This document shows, one piece after another, positions 16,391 to 26,014 of a DNA stretch of 64,000 nt; the stretch's first letter is position 1; each line of letters opens with the position of its first letter. Under the pieces are notes generated by a model, which had not been told where the DNA came from, searched no databases, and saw nothing but the letters and a program-made list of their open reading frames with translations. A program made the translations under genes and the position numbers. The DNA is from Lacipirellulaceae bacterium (lineage in GTDB: Bacteria; Planctomycetota; Planctomycetia; Pirellulales; Lacipirellulaceae): contig JAVJRG010000005.1 of NCBI GenBank assembly GCA_040218535.1, forward strand, positions 1,302,001 to 1,366,000. The letters run 5' to 3'.

Positions 16391-17287
16391 ATGAAGACCG
16401 AACACCGTCACGAGCTGGAAACCAACGATCTGGCGAAGAAGCTCGCTGTGTGGATTGAAGGCGTCAAGCCGTATACCACTTACATTCTGCTTGGAATTGG
16501 GCTTCTCTTTGGGGGCTACCTCGCAGGTAGCTACTGGTCCGCCAAGCAAGCTCAGCAAGAGCAGGAGTTCTGGCAAGCTTACCAAACGGCCCTCACGACG
16601 AGCGATTCGACCCCCGCGTTTCAAGACTATTCAGAAGTACGTAAGACGGCTGCAAGCGAGGACTATACCGCCGCGGGGCAGCAGTGGGCGTATCTTACCT
16701 GGGCGGATCGTCAGCTATTAGTCGCTTCAACGAATTATCTGTCACAACGTGAGAAGTCGATGGAGCTGCTGAACTCGATCGTGGGCGTCTACGATCAGCT
16801 TTCAACGACTGCCAGCCAGCAGAGCGTCAGAAACAGGGCACAACTCGGCTTGGCCCGCGTGTACGAGATGCAAAACGAGCCTGAAAAAGCGAAGAAGGCC
16901 TACGCCGCGGTTCGTGGAATTTTCGAGACCGTTGCTCAGCAGCGACTCGAAGTTTTGGAGTCCGAACCGAACCAGAAAGCCATGGACTGGCTAGCGACCG
17001 CCGACTTGCCAGAACCCGCTTCGCTTAGTGGCGGTCTCCCGGGTGTAAGGCCCGATTTCGCCGCGGACCTACCTGAGACGGACGCCCAGCAGCAGCCAGC
17101 GATCACGAAGGGCTCGATTGAAGAACTACTAGGTAAACTAGGTGAAGCGGACGAGGACGAAAAGCGGTACGATGAGACAGAGGAAGGCGAGTCGTCGGAG
17201 GGAGAGCCTGAGACCTCTGAAGAAGATGCCAGCGAGGAGGTTCCCAGCGAAGAAGAGACCGCAGCCGAAACTGAAGAAGCGGAGTAA
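16391..17287 (+). CDS. Membrane-anchored TPR protein, YfgM-like
   Basis: A short basic N-terminus, one membrane segment (YTTYILLGIGLLFGGYLAG, about residues 30-50) and a periplasmic helical domain with TPR-like helices (about 55-195; NRAQLGLARVYEMQNEPEKAKKAY) match the architecture of YfgM, an ancillary SecYEG subunit. The last 60 residues are almost all Glu, Asp and Ser and must be disordered. The stop overlaps the start of the RluD-like gene (TAATG), so both are one operon. Confidence 0.62.
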   Translation: MKTEHRHELETNDLAKKLAVWIEGVKPYTTYILLGIGLLFGGYLAGSYWSAKQAQQEQEFWQAYQTALTTSDSTPAFQDYSEVRKTAASEDYTAAGQQWAYLTWADRQLLVASTNYLSQREKSMELLNSIVGVYDQLSTTASQQSVRNRAQLGLARVYEMQNEPEKAKKAYAAVRGIFETVAQQRLEVLESEPNQKAMDWLATADLPEPASLSGGLPGVRPDFAADLPETDAQQQPAITKGSIEELLGKLGEADEDEKRYDETEEGESSEGEPETSEEDASEEVPSEEETAAETEEAE

Positions 17288-18309
17288 TGTCTGCTCAGCC
17301 CCAGCCCGAAGAGGCCAAGAGCCTGTTTAAGGTTGAAGCCGAGCAGGCCGGGCAGCGGCTTGATGCTTTCCTCTCGAAGCAAATCTCCGCAGTCAGCCGT
17401 GTTCAGATTAAGCGAAGCATTGATGCAGGTCAGTGTTCCGTCAACGGCAAGTCACAGAAGGCTTCCTTCAAGCTCGCCGTTGATGATCAGGTCGAGCTGA
17501 CTCTGCTCGCAGCCCAGCCCACAGGGCCCAAGCCTGAGCCAATCGCACTCGAAGTTCTTTTCGAAGACGAGTCGATCGCCGTCGTGAACAAACCAGCGGG
17601 CATGGTGGTCCATCCGGCGAAGGGGCATTGGGAAGGAACTTTGGCGAGTGCTTTAGCTCACCGATTTCAGAGCCTCAGCAAAGTTGGTGGCGAAACTCGG
17701 CCAGGAATCGTTCACCGTCTCGATCGCGATACGACCGGGGTGATCGTCGTCGCGAAAACCGACGCCGCGCATCGTCATCTTTCGCAACAGTTTCAGGATC
17801 GCACGGTCAAGAAGCAATATCTGGCAATCGTTCTCGGACGGCCCGACCGAGATCGGGATCGGATAGAGTTTCCTATCGGCCCTCACCCGTCGAGTCGCGA
17901 AAAGATGGCACTGCGTGCCGATCATGCGGACAGCCGAGTAGCCGAAACTTTCTACGAAGTGCTCCAGCGCTATCCGGGGTTCTCGCTAGTGCGGGCTGAA
18001 CCGAAGACGGGTCGTACGCATCAAATTCGGCTTCACATGGTTCACGCGGGGCATCCCATCCTGTGCGATAAGCTCTACGGGGGCCGTTCGCGCTTGACTC
18101 TCGGAGAACTGCGGGCGTTAGTCCGAGTGAAGCATTTCCGTGACGAGTTGGACTCTGATACGGTCGTGCTTGATCGTCAGGCTCTTCACGCTCACCGTCT
18201 AAGCCTGACTCACCCGAAGAGCGGTGAGTCAATGGACTTCGAAGCTCCTCTTCCTGCCGATATGGCCCAACTGCAATCCATGTTGCAGGAAATCGCCCAA
18301 TCGCGTTAA
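17287..18309 (+). CDS. RluA/RluD-family 23S rRNA pseudouridine synthase
   Basis: Isomerises uridine to pseudouridine in large-subunit rRNA. An S4 RNA-binding domain lies at about 15-75 ([28 protein letters not shown]), then the catalytic domain with the active-site motif [19 protein letters not shown] (Asp in RLDRDT, about residue 146) and the family motif [28 protein letters not shown]. 340 aa fits RluD. An insertion of about 15 residues before [11 protein letters not shown] is somewhat unusual. Translationally coupled to the upstream gene. Confidence 0.92.
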   Translation: MSAQPQPEEAKSLFKVEAEQAGQRLDAFLSKQISAVSRVQIKRSIDAGQCSVNGKSQKASFKLAVDDQVELTLLAAQPTGPKPEPIALEVLFEDESIAVVNKPAGMVVHPAKGHWEGTLASALAHRFQSLSKVGGETRPGIVHRLDRDTTGVIVVAKTDAAHRHLSQQFQDRTVKKQYLAIVLGRPDRDRDRIEFPIGPHPSSREKMALRADHADSRVAETFYEVLQRYPGFSLVRAEPKTGRTHQIRLHMVHAGHPILCDKLYGGRSRLTLGELRALVRVKHFRDELDSDTVVLDRQALHAHRLSLTHPKSGESMDFEAPLPADMAQLQSMLQEIAQSR

Positions 18310-18416
18310 AACACGCGTGCTGGCAACCCGTTGGGGGGCTTGATGCAGTATCGAGAGGCTCGGAGCGGCGACCATTCAGGCGGCGCGGATTGACTATTCA
18401 ACTTGGAGGAATCGCG

Positions 18417-18842
18417 ATGGGAATGATCAAGGAGTTCAAAGAATTTGCCATGAAGGGCAACGTGGTGGACATGGCTGTCGGCGTGGTGATTGGCGGTGCG
18501 TTCGGCAAGATCATTAGCTCGTTGGTCGGCGATGTCATTATGCCGGCAGTCGGATTGGTGACCGGAGGCGTCGACTTTTCCGCAATGAAATACAAACTTC
18601 AGGAAGCTGTGCCCGCGGTGAAGGATGCGGAAGGCAATGTCACTACGCCTGCCGTTGAGGAGGTCGCCATCAACTATGGAACTTTCATTAACACAGCGAT
18701 TGACTTCCTGATTATCGCCTTCGCCATTTTTATGGCCATCAAAGCGATGAACTCGATGAAGAAGAAGGAAGAGGAAGCCCCCAAGGCGCCACCTGAAGAT
18801 GTTCAGCTTCTCCGCGAGATTCGCGATAGCTTGGCGAAGTAG
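18417..18842 (+). CDS. mscL: Large-conductance mechanosensitive channel MscL
   Basis: Pentameric inner-membrane channel that releases solutes on hypo-osmotic shock. The start at 18417 follows a TTGGAGGA ribosome-binding site. Amphipathic N-terminal helix [41 protein letters not shown] contains S1 and TM1 with its gate; TM2 is [26 protein letters not shown]; the C-terminal helix is LLREIRDSL. The periplasmic loop is long and charged ([18 protein letters not shown]). 141 aa. A terminator follows at 18876. Confidence 0.96.
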   Translation: MGMIKEFKEFAMKGNVVDMAVGVVIGGAFGKIISSLVGDVIMPAVGLVTGGVDFSAMKYKLQEAVPAVKDAEGNVTTPAVEEVAINYGTFINTAIDFLIIAFAIFMAIKAMNSMKKKEEEAPKAPPEDVQLLREIRDSLAK

Positions 18843-18875
18843 AAGCGCACAGAATTCTGTTAAGTGACCCTCTAG

Positions 18876-18905
18876 CCCCCAGCGCGAGTTGGGGGTTCTT
18901 TTTTT
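18876..18905 (+). terminator. Intrinsic terminator after mscL
   Basis: CCCCCA-gcgcgagt-TGGGGG stem followed by a T-rich run (TTCTTTTTTT), 33 nt after the mscL stop. Confidence 0.85.
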
Positions 18906-18929
18906 AGGCGCGTAACTGAAACTGCGGAA

Positions 18930-18949
18930 CCCAAGGCTTGCGCCATGGG
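18930..18949 (-). repeat. 20-nt palindrome with GCGCAAGC core
   Basis: On the minus strand CCCATGGCGCAAGCCTTGGG, an imperfect palindrome 34 nt downstream of the bshB1-like stop and in its sense orientation. It resembles the GCGTWAGC family in position and core but has different stem bases, so membership is uncertain. Confidence 0.35.
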
Positions 18950-18983
18950 CTAGGGATTTGATGCAAGGGAGTCTTCGATGCAT

Positions 18984-19757
18984 CTAAAGATTCGTCTCGC
19001 TAGGTGGCGACACAACAACGTCGCCGAACACGGCGCCCATGAGGTTCTTAGTACCTAGCGTTCGAGGGCTAACAAATAACTCACCCGCTTCGAAACCAGC
19101 CGTTTGTCCGAGCATTCGCGCCCAAGACTCGACGCGCGGGAAGATGTTCTGTTTTTCTGGAGGAAACTGCGTTTCGTAGCAACGCACGGCGTTGAGTTTC
19201 GTTTCCAGCGTTTCGCTCACGTCGCAAACGATCTGCCCTGGACCGTCCATCGGTTTGGCGGAGTAGAAGGCGAGCGTGTAGTAGAGCTGGGCGTCGATAC
19301 GATGCGTCGGCAGGCCTTCAAGGTGTTCGTCCCACTTCGTAAGCCGCGAATAGAAGATTGCCGCGTCGGTGATCTGCATCGCCTGCCAGTGATCGGGCGA
19401 GGCGAGGGGCGTTTTCTCACCGAAACCAAGCACTAGCTTTGGCCGATACTTGCGAAACTCAATCGCCAGTTCGACGCGTGCCTCAAAACTATCGAACAAT
19501 CTTCGATTCGGCAGATCAAGCGTGATGCGTTCGTGAACGCCAAGCACCTCTGCCGCTCTGCGCGCTTCTTCCAAACGCACCTCGGGTCCTGGAGAACCGG
19601 GAGTCGGCTCGCCATCGGTGAGATCGATAATCCCAACGCGATAGCCTTGCTGTACGAGCGAGGCGAGCGTGCCGCCACAAGCGATTTCCACGTCGTCAGG
19701 GTGAGCGCCCACCGCGATGACATCAAGTTGCTGGTAGTCTTCAGTGCCCATGCTCAC
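18984..19757 (-). CDS. PIG-L/LmbE-type deacetylase, BshB1-like
   Basis: Zinc-dependent N-acetylglucosaminyl deacetylase; BshB1 converts GlcNAc-malate to GlcN-malate in bacillithiol synthesis. The metal motif [14 protein letters not shown] is at about 17-30, the second motif [12 protein letters not shown] at about 45-57 and SPDHWQAMQ supplies the third ligand. The [17 protein letters not shown] region matches BshB1 specifically. 257 aa; M1 at 19757 or M3 at 19751 are both possible. It starts 3 nt after the aldolase stop and ends the ileS-purN-aldolase-bshB1 run. No bshA or bshC is in the window. Confidence 0.85.
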   Translation of the reverse strand: MSMGTEDYQQLDVIAVGAHPDDVEIACGGTLASLVQQGYRVGIIDLTDGEPTPGSPGPEVRLEEARRAAEVLGVHERITLDLPNRRLFDSFEARVELAIEFRKYRPKLVLGFGEKTPLASPDHWQAMQITDAAIFYSRLTKWDEHLEGLPTHRIDAQLYYTLAFYSAKPMDGPGQIVCDVSETLETKLNAVRCYETQFPPEKQNIFPRVESWARMLGQTAGFEAGELFVSPRTLGTKNLMGAVFGDVVVSPPSETNL

Positions 19758-19760
19758 TCA

Positions 19761-20417
19761 TTATTCGTAGGAGTAGAGTTGCTTCCTCAATGCCACCAAC
19801 TCGGGTAGCTTGCCTGCCGGGATCGTCGGGATTTCGCCAAGCTGTCTAGCCAAATAAATCGTGCGACAATGAGCTTCGAGCATTTCCATCAGGTGATAGG
19901 CATGCTCGAGGCTGTTGCCGTAGGTCACGCCTCCGTGGTGTGCCAACAGGCAGGCGTTGCTGTCTGAAAGAAAGGGTAAGACCGTCTCCGCGAAAGCTTT
20001 TGTACCGGGCGTTTCGTAATGCGCAATCGCCACCTTACCAAAAAAGACTTCCGACTCCGGCGTCACCGCACGGGGTAAAGGCTGTTTGAGAACGGCCAGT
20101 GTCGTTGCGTACGGTGGGTGTGCGTGAACAACTGCTTGGATGTCGCTTCTGGCGTGCAGAATTTCCAAATGAAGTTTGATTTCGCTGGAGGGTGAGCGAT
20201 CTCCTGCAAGTGGGTCGCCTTCTGGGGTCACGAGACAAAGATCGCTAGGCGAAAGCCGTCCTTTGCAAAGTCCTGTGGGGGTGCAGAGGATTTCGTTGTC
20301 CTTGCTTCGCAGACTGAGATTACCTTCGCTACCAGCAACCAGTTGCCGCTGATACATCCGCTCACCGATGTCGCACATCAGGCGTTTGGCGTCGTCGAGA
20401 GCTTGCGAAGCGTTCAT
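19761..20417 (-). CDS. Class II aldolase/adducin-family protein
   Basis: Zinc-dependent aldolase of the FucA/AraD/MtnB fold. The N-terminus MCDIGERMYQRQLVAGSEGNLSLR carries the conserved G-N-x-S motif, PSSEIKLH includes the conserved acidic residue, and VHAHPPYATTL plus LLAHHGGVTYG supply three histidine ligands. 218 aa, normal length. The substrate cannot be read from the sequence; fuculose-phosphate-aldolase-like activity is the default guess. Sits between purN and the bshB1-like gene in the same direction. Confidence 0.85.
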   Translation of the reverse strand: MNASQALDDAKRLMCDIGERMYQRQLVAGSEGNLSLRSKDNEILCTPTGLCKGRLSPSDLCLVTPEGDPLAGDRSPSSEIKLHLEILHARSDIQAVVHAHPPYATTLAVLKQPLPRAVTPESEVFFGKVAIAHYETPGTKAFAETVLPFLSDSNACLLAHHGGVTYGNSLEHAYHLMEMLEAHCRTIYLARQLGEIPTIPAGKLPELVALRKQLYSYE

Positions 20418-20463
20418 GAAAGAGTGCGGCAGAGCAGGGCACCGGCGAACTGTTAGCTCGCGG

Positions 20464-21096
20464 CTACTTGGTAATAGTTACTTTGCGACCTTCGAGTTTC
20501 ACTCTACCGGCGGCCAGCAACTTGAGGACATGGGGATAGGCATCTTTCTCAGTTTCGAACACACGAGCCGCCAGAGTGTCAGCCGTGTCATTGTCGAACA
20601 CCGGCACGGGTTGCTGCCAGATGATCGGCCCGTTGTCGTACTCGTTATCCACGAAATGGACTGTGACGCCTGTGACCTTTGCACCGTAATCAAGCACCGC
20701 TTGATGAACGCGATTCCCATACATGCCGTGGCCGCAGAAGGCAGGAATAAGTGACGGATGAATATTGACAACCCGCCCCGCGAAGTCCTTGGGCACTGGA
20801 GCGAGCTTCAAGAAGCCCGCCATCACGACGTAGTCGACTTCCGCTTCGCGGCAGGCGGCAAAGATTGCTTCGCCATAGGAGAGGTCGGAGTCGTACTCGG
20901 AACGGTCGAAGACTGAGGTCGGGATTCCTGCCTCCTCGGCGATGTTCAATCCGCCCGCTTTCGCGGTGCTGGAAATGACGAGTCGGACATCCACTGGCAA
21001 CTGCTCTGCCTTGGTATGTTCTAGAATGTTCGCAAGCGTCCGTCCGCCACCAGACAGCAGGACGGCAATCGTCATTTTTTGTGAGGTGGCTGGCAT
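20464..21096 (-). CDS. purN: Phosphoribosylglycinamide formyltransferase (PurN)
   Basis: Third step of purine synthesis: transfers formyl from N10-formyl-THF to GAR. Phosphate-binding LLSGGGRTLANIL is at about 14-26, folate-site VVMAGFLKLAPV at about 90, catalytic N-I-H-P-S-L at about 113-118 and the catalytic Asp in GVTVHFVDNEYDNGPII. 210 aa; an internal ATG at 21075 (MTIAV) is an equally good start. CGHGMYG replaces the more usual KGLHG of the substrate loop. Nineteen nt downstream of ileS, same strand. Confidence 0.94.
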   Translation of the reverse strand: MPATSQKMTIAVLLSGGGRTLANILEHTKAEQLPVDVRLVISSTAKAGGLNIAEEAGIPTSVFDRSEYDSDLSYGEAIFAACREAEVDYVVMAGFLKLAPVPKDFAGRVVNIHPSLIPAFCGHGMYGNRVHQAVLDYGAKVTGVTVHFVDNEYDNGPIIWQQPVPVFDNDTADTLAARVFETEKDAYPHVLKLLAAGRVKLEGRKVTITK

Positions 21097-21115
21097 GGTG
21101 AGCGGAAAAGCGATT

Positions 21116-24100
21116 CTATTGCTTGCAAGTAACGGCGACGAAGAGTTTGGCAGTGTGGTCCCCGATTTTAATTTCGACAGGATCGACGTCGGAAAGTCCT
21201 TCAGCGCTCACTGTTTCGCTAAGGGTTTCGCTAGCCAAATACTCGTTGAATTGTTCGACGGCTTGCTTGAGCAACTCAGAATCGGTAACGACACCGACTT
21301 CGATTCGATCAGTGAATTCACATCCGAGTTCCTTACGTCGATCCTGAATCACACGCACAAGGTCACGTGCTAAACCTTCGGCGATGAGGTCCTCGGTAAG
21401 ATCAGTGGCAAGCACGACAACAACGCCACGGTCATTCGCTGCCGCCCAGCCCTCTTTGGCGGTGAGTCGGACTTCGATTTCCTCATCGGTCAGCTCAACT
21501 GAATCGCCTTCGATGTCGAGAGTGACTTTGTCGTTCGCCTTCATTTCGGCAAGCAACGCGGCGCCGTCGGCCTTGCCGAGTGCTTGTTTCACTTTCGGAA
21601 TTAGCTTGCCGAGTTTCTTGCCCAGCAGTTTGAAGTTTGGCAGCACCTGATAGTCAACGTACTTCTCCGGTTGATCGCTGAATTCAACCGCTTTGACGTT
21701 GAGCTCTTCTTCAATGACAGCGGCGTGTTCGGCGAGCCATTCTTGGTGCGCCGGATCGGCGAGGATGACCTCGACCTTGGCCAGTGGTTGGCGGACTTTT
21801 AGCTCCGCACTGGTGCGAGCGTTGCGTCCGAGCGACGAGATCAGCCGGACGAGGTCCATGCGCTCGGAAAGCGTTTCATCGATCGCCTCAGCGTTGCTTT
21901 CAGGATAGCTGCAAAGGTGCACGCTCTCTTCAGAGTCCAGCGAGAGCTGCTGCCAGAGACTCTCCGCCAAGAAAGGCACAAACGGTGCGATCATCTTCGT
22001 GGTCGTTAGCAGGCACTCGTAAAGCGTCCAGTAGGCGTCAAGCTTCCCGGGATCTTGCTTATCCTTTGCCCAGAACCGGTCGCGGCTGCGGCGGACGTAC
22101 CAGTTCGATAGCGCGTCAACGAAAGCAATGATTGCCTGGCAGGCGTTGTAGTTATCGTACTCGTCCATCCGATCGACGACGGTGGAGATTGTGCGATTCA
22201 GTTCGCTGAGAATCCAACGGTCGAGCTCGCCACGCTCAGAAGCTACCCGGTAAGTCTTGCTCTCGCCGAACTGTTCTACAAATGAATCCCCTAGCCCCTG
22301 GCCCCTGGCCCCTAGCCCGTCCGGAGCGAATTCGTCAATGTTGGCGTAGATTGTGAAGAAGCTGTAGACGTTCCAGAGCCGTAGTAGAAACTCGGGCACG
22401 CTATCTTTGATTGCCTGTTCGCTATAACGAATCGAAGTCCATGGCGGCTGGTTAGCGAAGAAGTACCAACGAAGCGCGTCCGCACCGTAGAGGTCGAAGA
22501 TCTCGTTCGGAGCGCGGTAGTTCCGCTTGCTCTTACTCATCTTCTGCCCGTCCTCGCCGAGCATCAGGCCGAGGACGATGCAGTTCTTGAAGGGATGAGG
22601 TGGCGATTGCGGATTTGGCATTGCGGATTGCGGATTGACGTTAGCTGAACCTTGGCCAAACAGCATCGTGCTAATGGCAACCTGCGAATAGAACCAACCC
22701 CGCGTTTGGTCGAGGGCCTCGCTAATAAAGTCCGCCGGGAATTGGTTCTCGAAGCGGTCGCGTTCGGGTCCGACTTCTTGGCCCCGGAAACCCCACTGTG
22801 CAAACGGCATCGCACCGCTGTCGTACCAGCAGTCGATCACTTCGGGGACGCGGTGCATGCGACCGCTGAAGCACTCTTCACATTCAAAGGTTACGGCATC
22901 GATGTATGGCTTATGAACGCGTAGATCGTCTGGTAGCTCTGGGTTCGCCTTTTTGGCTTCTTCCCAAACTTCATTTCCTCTAGCTAGCGGTTTCGAAAGC
23001 AACTCTTCGTAGCTCCCAACAGCCTGCTGTTTGTCGCACCGATTGCATTGCCATACGGGCAAAGGGGTACCCCAGAATCGCTCGCGGCTGAGTGCCCAGT
23101 CGACGTTCGATTCGAGGAACTTCCCGAAACGGCCATCCTTGATGTGCTCGGGTAGCCAATTGATATGGGAGTTGTTCTCCAGCATCGCGTCTTTGAAAGC
23201 GGTGGTCTTGATAAACCAACTTTCCCGCGGGTACTGGATCAGCGGGTCTTCCTCAGCCCGCCAGCAGAACGGGTAATCGTGCAGGTACTGTTCTTGGTGG
23301 AACAGCAGGCCGCGTTCTTTGAGATTGCGATTGATGTCCTTATCGCAATCCTTCACCCAACGACCGCGGACGAACTCAGGGGCCTCGTCAGTGAACTTGC
23401 CATCGGACCCGACGCAGTTGATGAGCGTCGGCCCTTCGCCCGTGTCGAAGCGAGCTTGCTCAGCGACCAGGACCTCATAGTCGACTTCGCCAAAAGCCGG
23501 CGCTTGATGAACCACGCCCGAGCCACTGTCGGTGGTCACGAAATCGGCGGCTACGACTCGCCACGCCAAGTAGTCTTCCGAGCCGTCTTTCAGTTTCCCA
23601 CGCTGAGCACCGCCGAGCTTGAAGGGGACTTCTTCACTACAAAGCGATTGCCGATGCTGCGCCCCGGCGAGTGTGTAGTAAGTCTCGAACGGTGGAACGT
23701 AGCGTCGTCCGACGAGTTCTTGGCCCTGGCAAGTAGCGATTGTCTTCAGCTCTCGCTTCGACTTTGTTGCAATCGCTTCCACAAGGTCGCTGGCGAGGAT
23801 CAGCAGTTCGCCCGTTTCGGTATCTTCAACGGTGGCATACTCAATTTCGGGATGAACTGCCGCGAACTGGTTCGAGGGCAAGGTCCAAGGAGTGGTCGTC
23901 CAAACGACGAGTGATGTTTTTGAAACCTGACCATCTTCAAGGAGAGGAAACTTTACGAACACACTCGGGTCAGCCACCTCGCGATAGCCTTGACCGACTT
24001 CGCCTGCCGATAGTGCCGTTCCGCCTTGGGCCCACCACCAAACAATTTTGTGGCCCTGATAAAGTAAGCCGCGCTCGTGAAGTTGCTTGAGGCTCCACCA

Positions 24101-24577
24101 GACGCTTTCGACATAGCTTTGGTGATAAGTGACGTAAGCGTCTTCGAGATTTACCCAGAAGCCGAGCCGCTCCGTGAGGCGTTCCCACTCCTGCATGTAT
24201 CGCCAGACGCTTTTCTGGCAGAGCTGTATGAAGGGCTCGATGCCGTAGTTTTCGATTTCTTCTTTACTGTGGATGCCCAGTTCTTTGCAAACCTCAACCT
24301 CGACGGGCAGGCCGTGGGTGTCCCAGCCTGCTTTACGTTCGCATCGGAATCCCCGCATTGTTTTGTAACGCGGGAACAAGTCCTTGATCGCCCGAGTTAG
24401 GCAGTGCCCAGGGTGGGGCATGCCGTTGGCTGTCGGCGGGCCTTCGTAGAACACAAAGGGCGGAGCATCGGCCCGCGCTTTCAAAGTCTTCTCGTAGATG
24501 CCATTCTCTTTCCAAAAGTCGAGGATGGCTTCTTCGCGTTGCGGAAAGGTTTTGTCTTTATCGACGGGGGGAAACAT
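21116..24577 (-). CDS. ileS: Isoleucyl-tRNA synthetase, eukaryote-like (IleS2) type
   Basis: Charges tRNA-Ile. Class I signature HIGH appears as HPGH in [12 protein letters not shown] (about 47-58), and KMSKSKR is near residue 678. The opening [31 protein letters not shown] and the long C-terminal part after the anticodon-binding domain mark the IleS2 type, known in some members for mupirocin tolerance. 1153 aa is about 100 more than most. Two short in-frame segments are made of heptanucleotide tandem repeats (22289-22319 and 22606-22640); both fall in loops where related enzymes have little sequence. The neighbouring gene on the same strand is purN. Confidence 0.96.
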   Translation of the reverse strand: MFPPVDKDKTFPQREEAILDFWKENGIYEKTLKARADAPPFVFYEGPPTANGMPHPGHCLTRAIKDLFPRYKTMRGFRCERKAGWDTHGLPVEVEVCKELGIHSKEEIENYGIEPFIQLCQKSVWRYMQEWERLTERLGFWVNLEDAYVTYHQSYVESVWWSLKQLHERGLLYQGHKIVWWWAQGGTALSAGEVGQGYREVADPSVFVKFPLLEDGQVSKTSLVVWTTTPWTLPSNQFAAVHPEIEYATVEDTETGELLILASDLVEAIATKSKRELKTIATCQGQELVGRRYVPPFETYYTLAGAQHRQSLCSEEVPFKLGGAQRGKLKDGSEDYLAWRVVAADFVTTDSGSGVVHQAPAFGEVDYEVLVAEQARFDTGEGPTLINCVGSDGKFTDEAPEFVRGRWVKDCDKDINRNLKERGLLFHQEQYLHDYPFCWRAEEDPLIQYPRESWFIKTTAFKDAMLENNSHINWLPEHIKDGRFGKFLESNVDWALSRERFWGTPLPVWQCNRCDKQQAVGSYEELLSKPLARGNEVWEEAKKANPELPDDLRVHKPYIDAVTFECEECFSGRMHRVPEVIDCWYDSGAMPFAQWGFRGQEVGPERDRFENQFPADFISEALDQTRGWFYSQVAISTMLFGQGSANVNPQSAMPNPQSPPHPFKNCIVLGLMLGEDGQKMSKSKRNYRAPNEIFDLYGADALRWYFFANQPPWTSIRYSEQAIKDSVPEFLLRLWNVYSFFTIYANIDEFAPDGLGARGQGLGDSFVEQFGESKTYRVASERGELDRWILSELNRTISTVVDRMDEYDNYNACQAIIAFVDALSNWYVRRSRDRFWAKDKQDPGKLDAYWTLYECLLTTTKMIAPFVPFLAESLWQQLSLDSEESVHLCSYPESNAEAIDETLSERMDLVRLISSLGRNARTSAELKVRQPLAKVEVILADPAHQEWLAEHAAVIEEELNVKAVEFSDQPEKYVDYQVLPNFKLLGKKLGKLIPKVKQALGKADGAALLAEMKANDKVTLDIEGDSVELTDEEIEVRLTAKEGWAAANDRGVVVVLATDLTEDLIAEGLARDLVRVIQDRRKELGCEFTDRIEVGVVTDSELLKQAVEQFNEYLASETLSETVSAEGLSDVDPVEIKIGDHTAKLFVAVTCKQ
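22289..22319. repeat. Heptanucleotide tandem array inside ileS (CCCCTRG)
   Basis: Four units, CCCCTAG, CCCCTGG, CCCCTGG, CCCCTAG, then a partial CCC. On the coding strand it gives a Gly-rich stretch around [10 protein letters not shown] (about residue 754-763) between the class I core and the anticodon-binding domain. The frame is kept. Confidence 0.85.
22606..22640. repeat. Heptanucleotide tandem array inside ileS (ATTGCGG)
   Basis: Five units, ATTGCGG, ATTTGGC, ATTGCGG, ATTGCGG, ATTGACG. On the coding strand it gives [13 protein letters not shown], an Asn/Pro/Gln-rich insert just before [10 protein letters not shown] and about 20 residues before KMSKS. The frame is kept. Confidence 0.85.
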
Positions 24578-24602
24578 AGATTCGATGTCAAGGCGAGCAA
24601 CC

Positions 24603-24619
24603 GCGACCTAACAGGTCGC
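24603..24619. repeat. Small palindrome upstream of ileS
   Basis: GCGACCT-aac-AGGTCGC forms a perfect 7-bp stem, 26 nt upstream of the ileS start. It could be a leader hairpin or an operator. No T-box features are recognised around it. Confidence 0.3.
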
Positions 24620-24714
24620 CGAAGTACTCTTGAAGGGTTCATGAACTCAAAACGCTCAGCATAACGAGATTTCAGAGCGTTCCCCAGGGGTTCTGGTTCA
24701 GCGATGGGAGCTAC

Positions 24715-25785
24715 TTAGAGCAATTCGCCGCTAGCCAGATCGGTTGGGTCGAGCTTGCCGCTTTCCGCGTCGAGCCCCTCTTCGACGTCTTGGAGCGTCG
24801 CGTCGATGGATTTTTTCGCGCTGAGGTAATAGACAGCCCCCACGGCCGCAACCACATAGGTCATCACTCGATAGGTGAGGGCGACTAGGGTGCCGTCTCC
24901 CTTCGCGGCTCCGGTCATCGTTAGTAGCGACTCGACCGTCGCCTCGAAGGTGCCCAAACCGCTGGGGGTAATTGGCAGTGCCCCGGCGAAAAGGCTGATG
25001 GGGCCAATCAGCAGCATCGTTGCAAAGTCAGGCGAACTGACCGGGAGACCTTTTCCGATCGACCAGAGCCCCGTAGCGAGCAAGAGATGGGTGCAGAGGC
25101 CAAGAAGAATCGTCAAAAAAACGGTCCGGCGTTGGTCGCGGTATAACCTTGCCGCGTCCACGAGTTGGGCAACGGTATCCCCGACGACGGGCCACTTCTC
25201 GACCGACTCGCGAACGGAGTCGCTGGTCGTCGCCGGGACAAACAGGGCAATCAGTCCAACAGTCCCAAAAACCGCGGCCACCGCCACGATCTGGGCCATC
25301 ATGCGTAGGTCTTCCGAGCCTTCTCCGAGACCACCGGCGATCACGAGGCCCAAGCTGGCCATCAGGATCATTGCGTAAAGCCCTACGATTCGATCGATGA
25401 CCACACTGGCCACCGCATGGGTCTGGTGATCGGGCTGCTCCTTGGCGATGACTAGCGCTTTAAACAGGTCGCCCCCGATGCTTCCAAGCGACACCTGACT
25501 GAGCAGGAATCCGAGCGATCCCAGCCGGAAGGCATCGCTCATGTGAAACTTGATCCCCAGAGCTTTCACTAAGAAGTACCAACGCACGCAACTAATCGAG
25601 AAAGCAGTGAGTATGGCGACTTGTGCTAGAACCAGCCTTTGCCAGTCTTTGGGCTCGTTGAGCAGGCGATTGAAGACATCCTCACCTTGCAGCCGGTAGA
25701 GCAGAAACGCCATAATCCCTACTGCGAGCAGCACCTTAGCGGCGGCTATCAAGCGATGTCGGCGTTTAGCGGCAGCATCTGACAA
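24715..25785 (-). CDS. Lysylphosphatidylglycerol synthase TM-domain protein (flippase-like)
   Basis: Integral membrane protein of the UPF0104/AglD-like family related to the MprF flippase domain. About eight membrane segments are seen, the first IAAAKVLLAVGIMAFLLY. Family motifs include FRLGSLGFLLSQVSLGSIGGDLFKALVIAKE and SVVIDRIVGLYAM, with LFAGALPITPSGLGTFE in the C-terminal half. 356 aa. The only available start in frame is TTG at 25785, with no clear ribosome-binding site, and a heptanucleotide array occupies the leader. The substrate is unknown. Confidence 0.85.
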   Translation of the reverse strand: MSDAAAKRRHRLIAAAKVLLAVGIMAFLLYRLQGEDVFNRLLNEPKDWQRLVLAQVAILTAFSISCVRWYFLVKALGIKFHMSDAFRLGSLGFLLSQVSLGSIGGDLFKALVIAKEQPDHQTHAVASVVIDRIVGLYAMILMASLGLVIAGGLGEGSEDLRMMAQIVAVAAVFGTVGLIALFVPATTSDSVRESVEKWPVVGDTVAQLVDAARLYRDQRRTVFLTILLGLCTHLLLATGLWSIGKGLPVSSPDFATMLLIGPISLFAGALPITPSGLGTFEATVESLLTMTGAAKGDGTLVALTYRVMTYVVAAVGAVYYLSAKKSIDATLQDVEEGLDAESGKLDPTDLASGELL

Positions 25786-25788
25786 TGT

Positions 25789-25816
25789 GAAAGTAGCGAA
25801 TAGAAAGTTGAAAGTA
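25789..25816. repeat. Heptanucleotide tandem array (GAAAGTW) in the leader of the flippase-like gene
   Basis: Four units, GAAAGTA, GCGAATA, GAAAGTT, GAAAGTA. It begins four bases upstream of the TTG start at 25785. The same unit length and copy number occur in the two arrays inside ileS. Confidence 0.75.
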
Positions 25817-26014
25817 GGCTATTGAGTCGCAAAGGCGAAGCTAGCCCGCGAGCCACGCCTCGCGCGGCCCAGCGTCTGCTTCGGGACACGTTGACAATCC
25901 TTAAACTCGGTGATAGTTTCACCTTTCGACTCAACGGCGTCCACGCCAAGAGCCGAATTATCCCAAGTGCTGTGTTTTGCTGAGTTTGCAGCCAGCGAAA
26001 TGCAGCCTTCCCGC

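Noticed and set aside
20443-20466. A palindrome-like sequence after purN (AGCCG...CCGGT, with GTTAGC in the opposite sense) considered as a fifth member of the 25-nt repeat family
   Set aside because: The core is inverted and only about four stem pairs remain, so it cannot be told from chance.
23165-23914. A 249-codon open frame on the plus strand opposite ileS
   Set aside because: It lies across the conserved catalytic part of isoleucyl-tRNA synthetase, so it is a shadow frame.
24578-24714. Leader of ileS considered for a T-box riboswitch
   Set aside because: No T-box consensus, specifier stem or antiterminator was found in the short leader, and there is only a single 7-bp palindrome.
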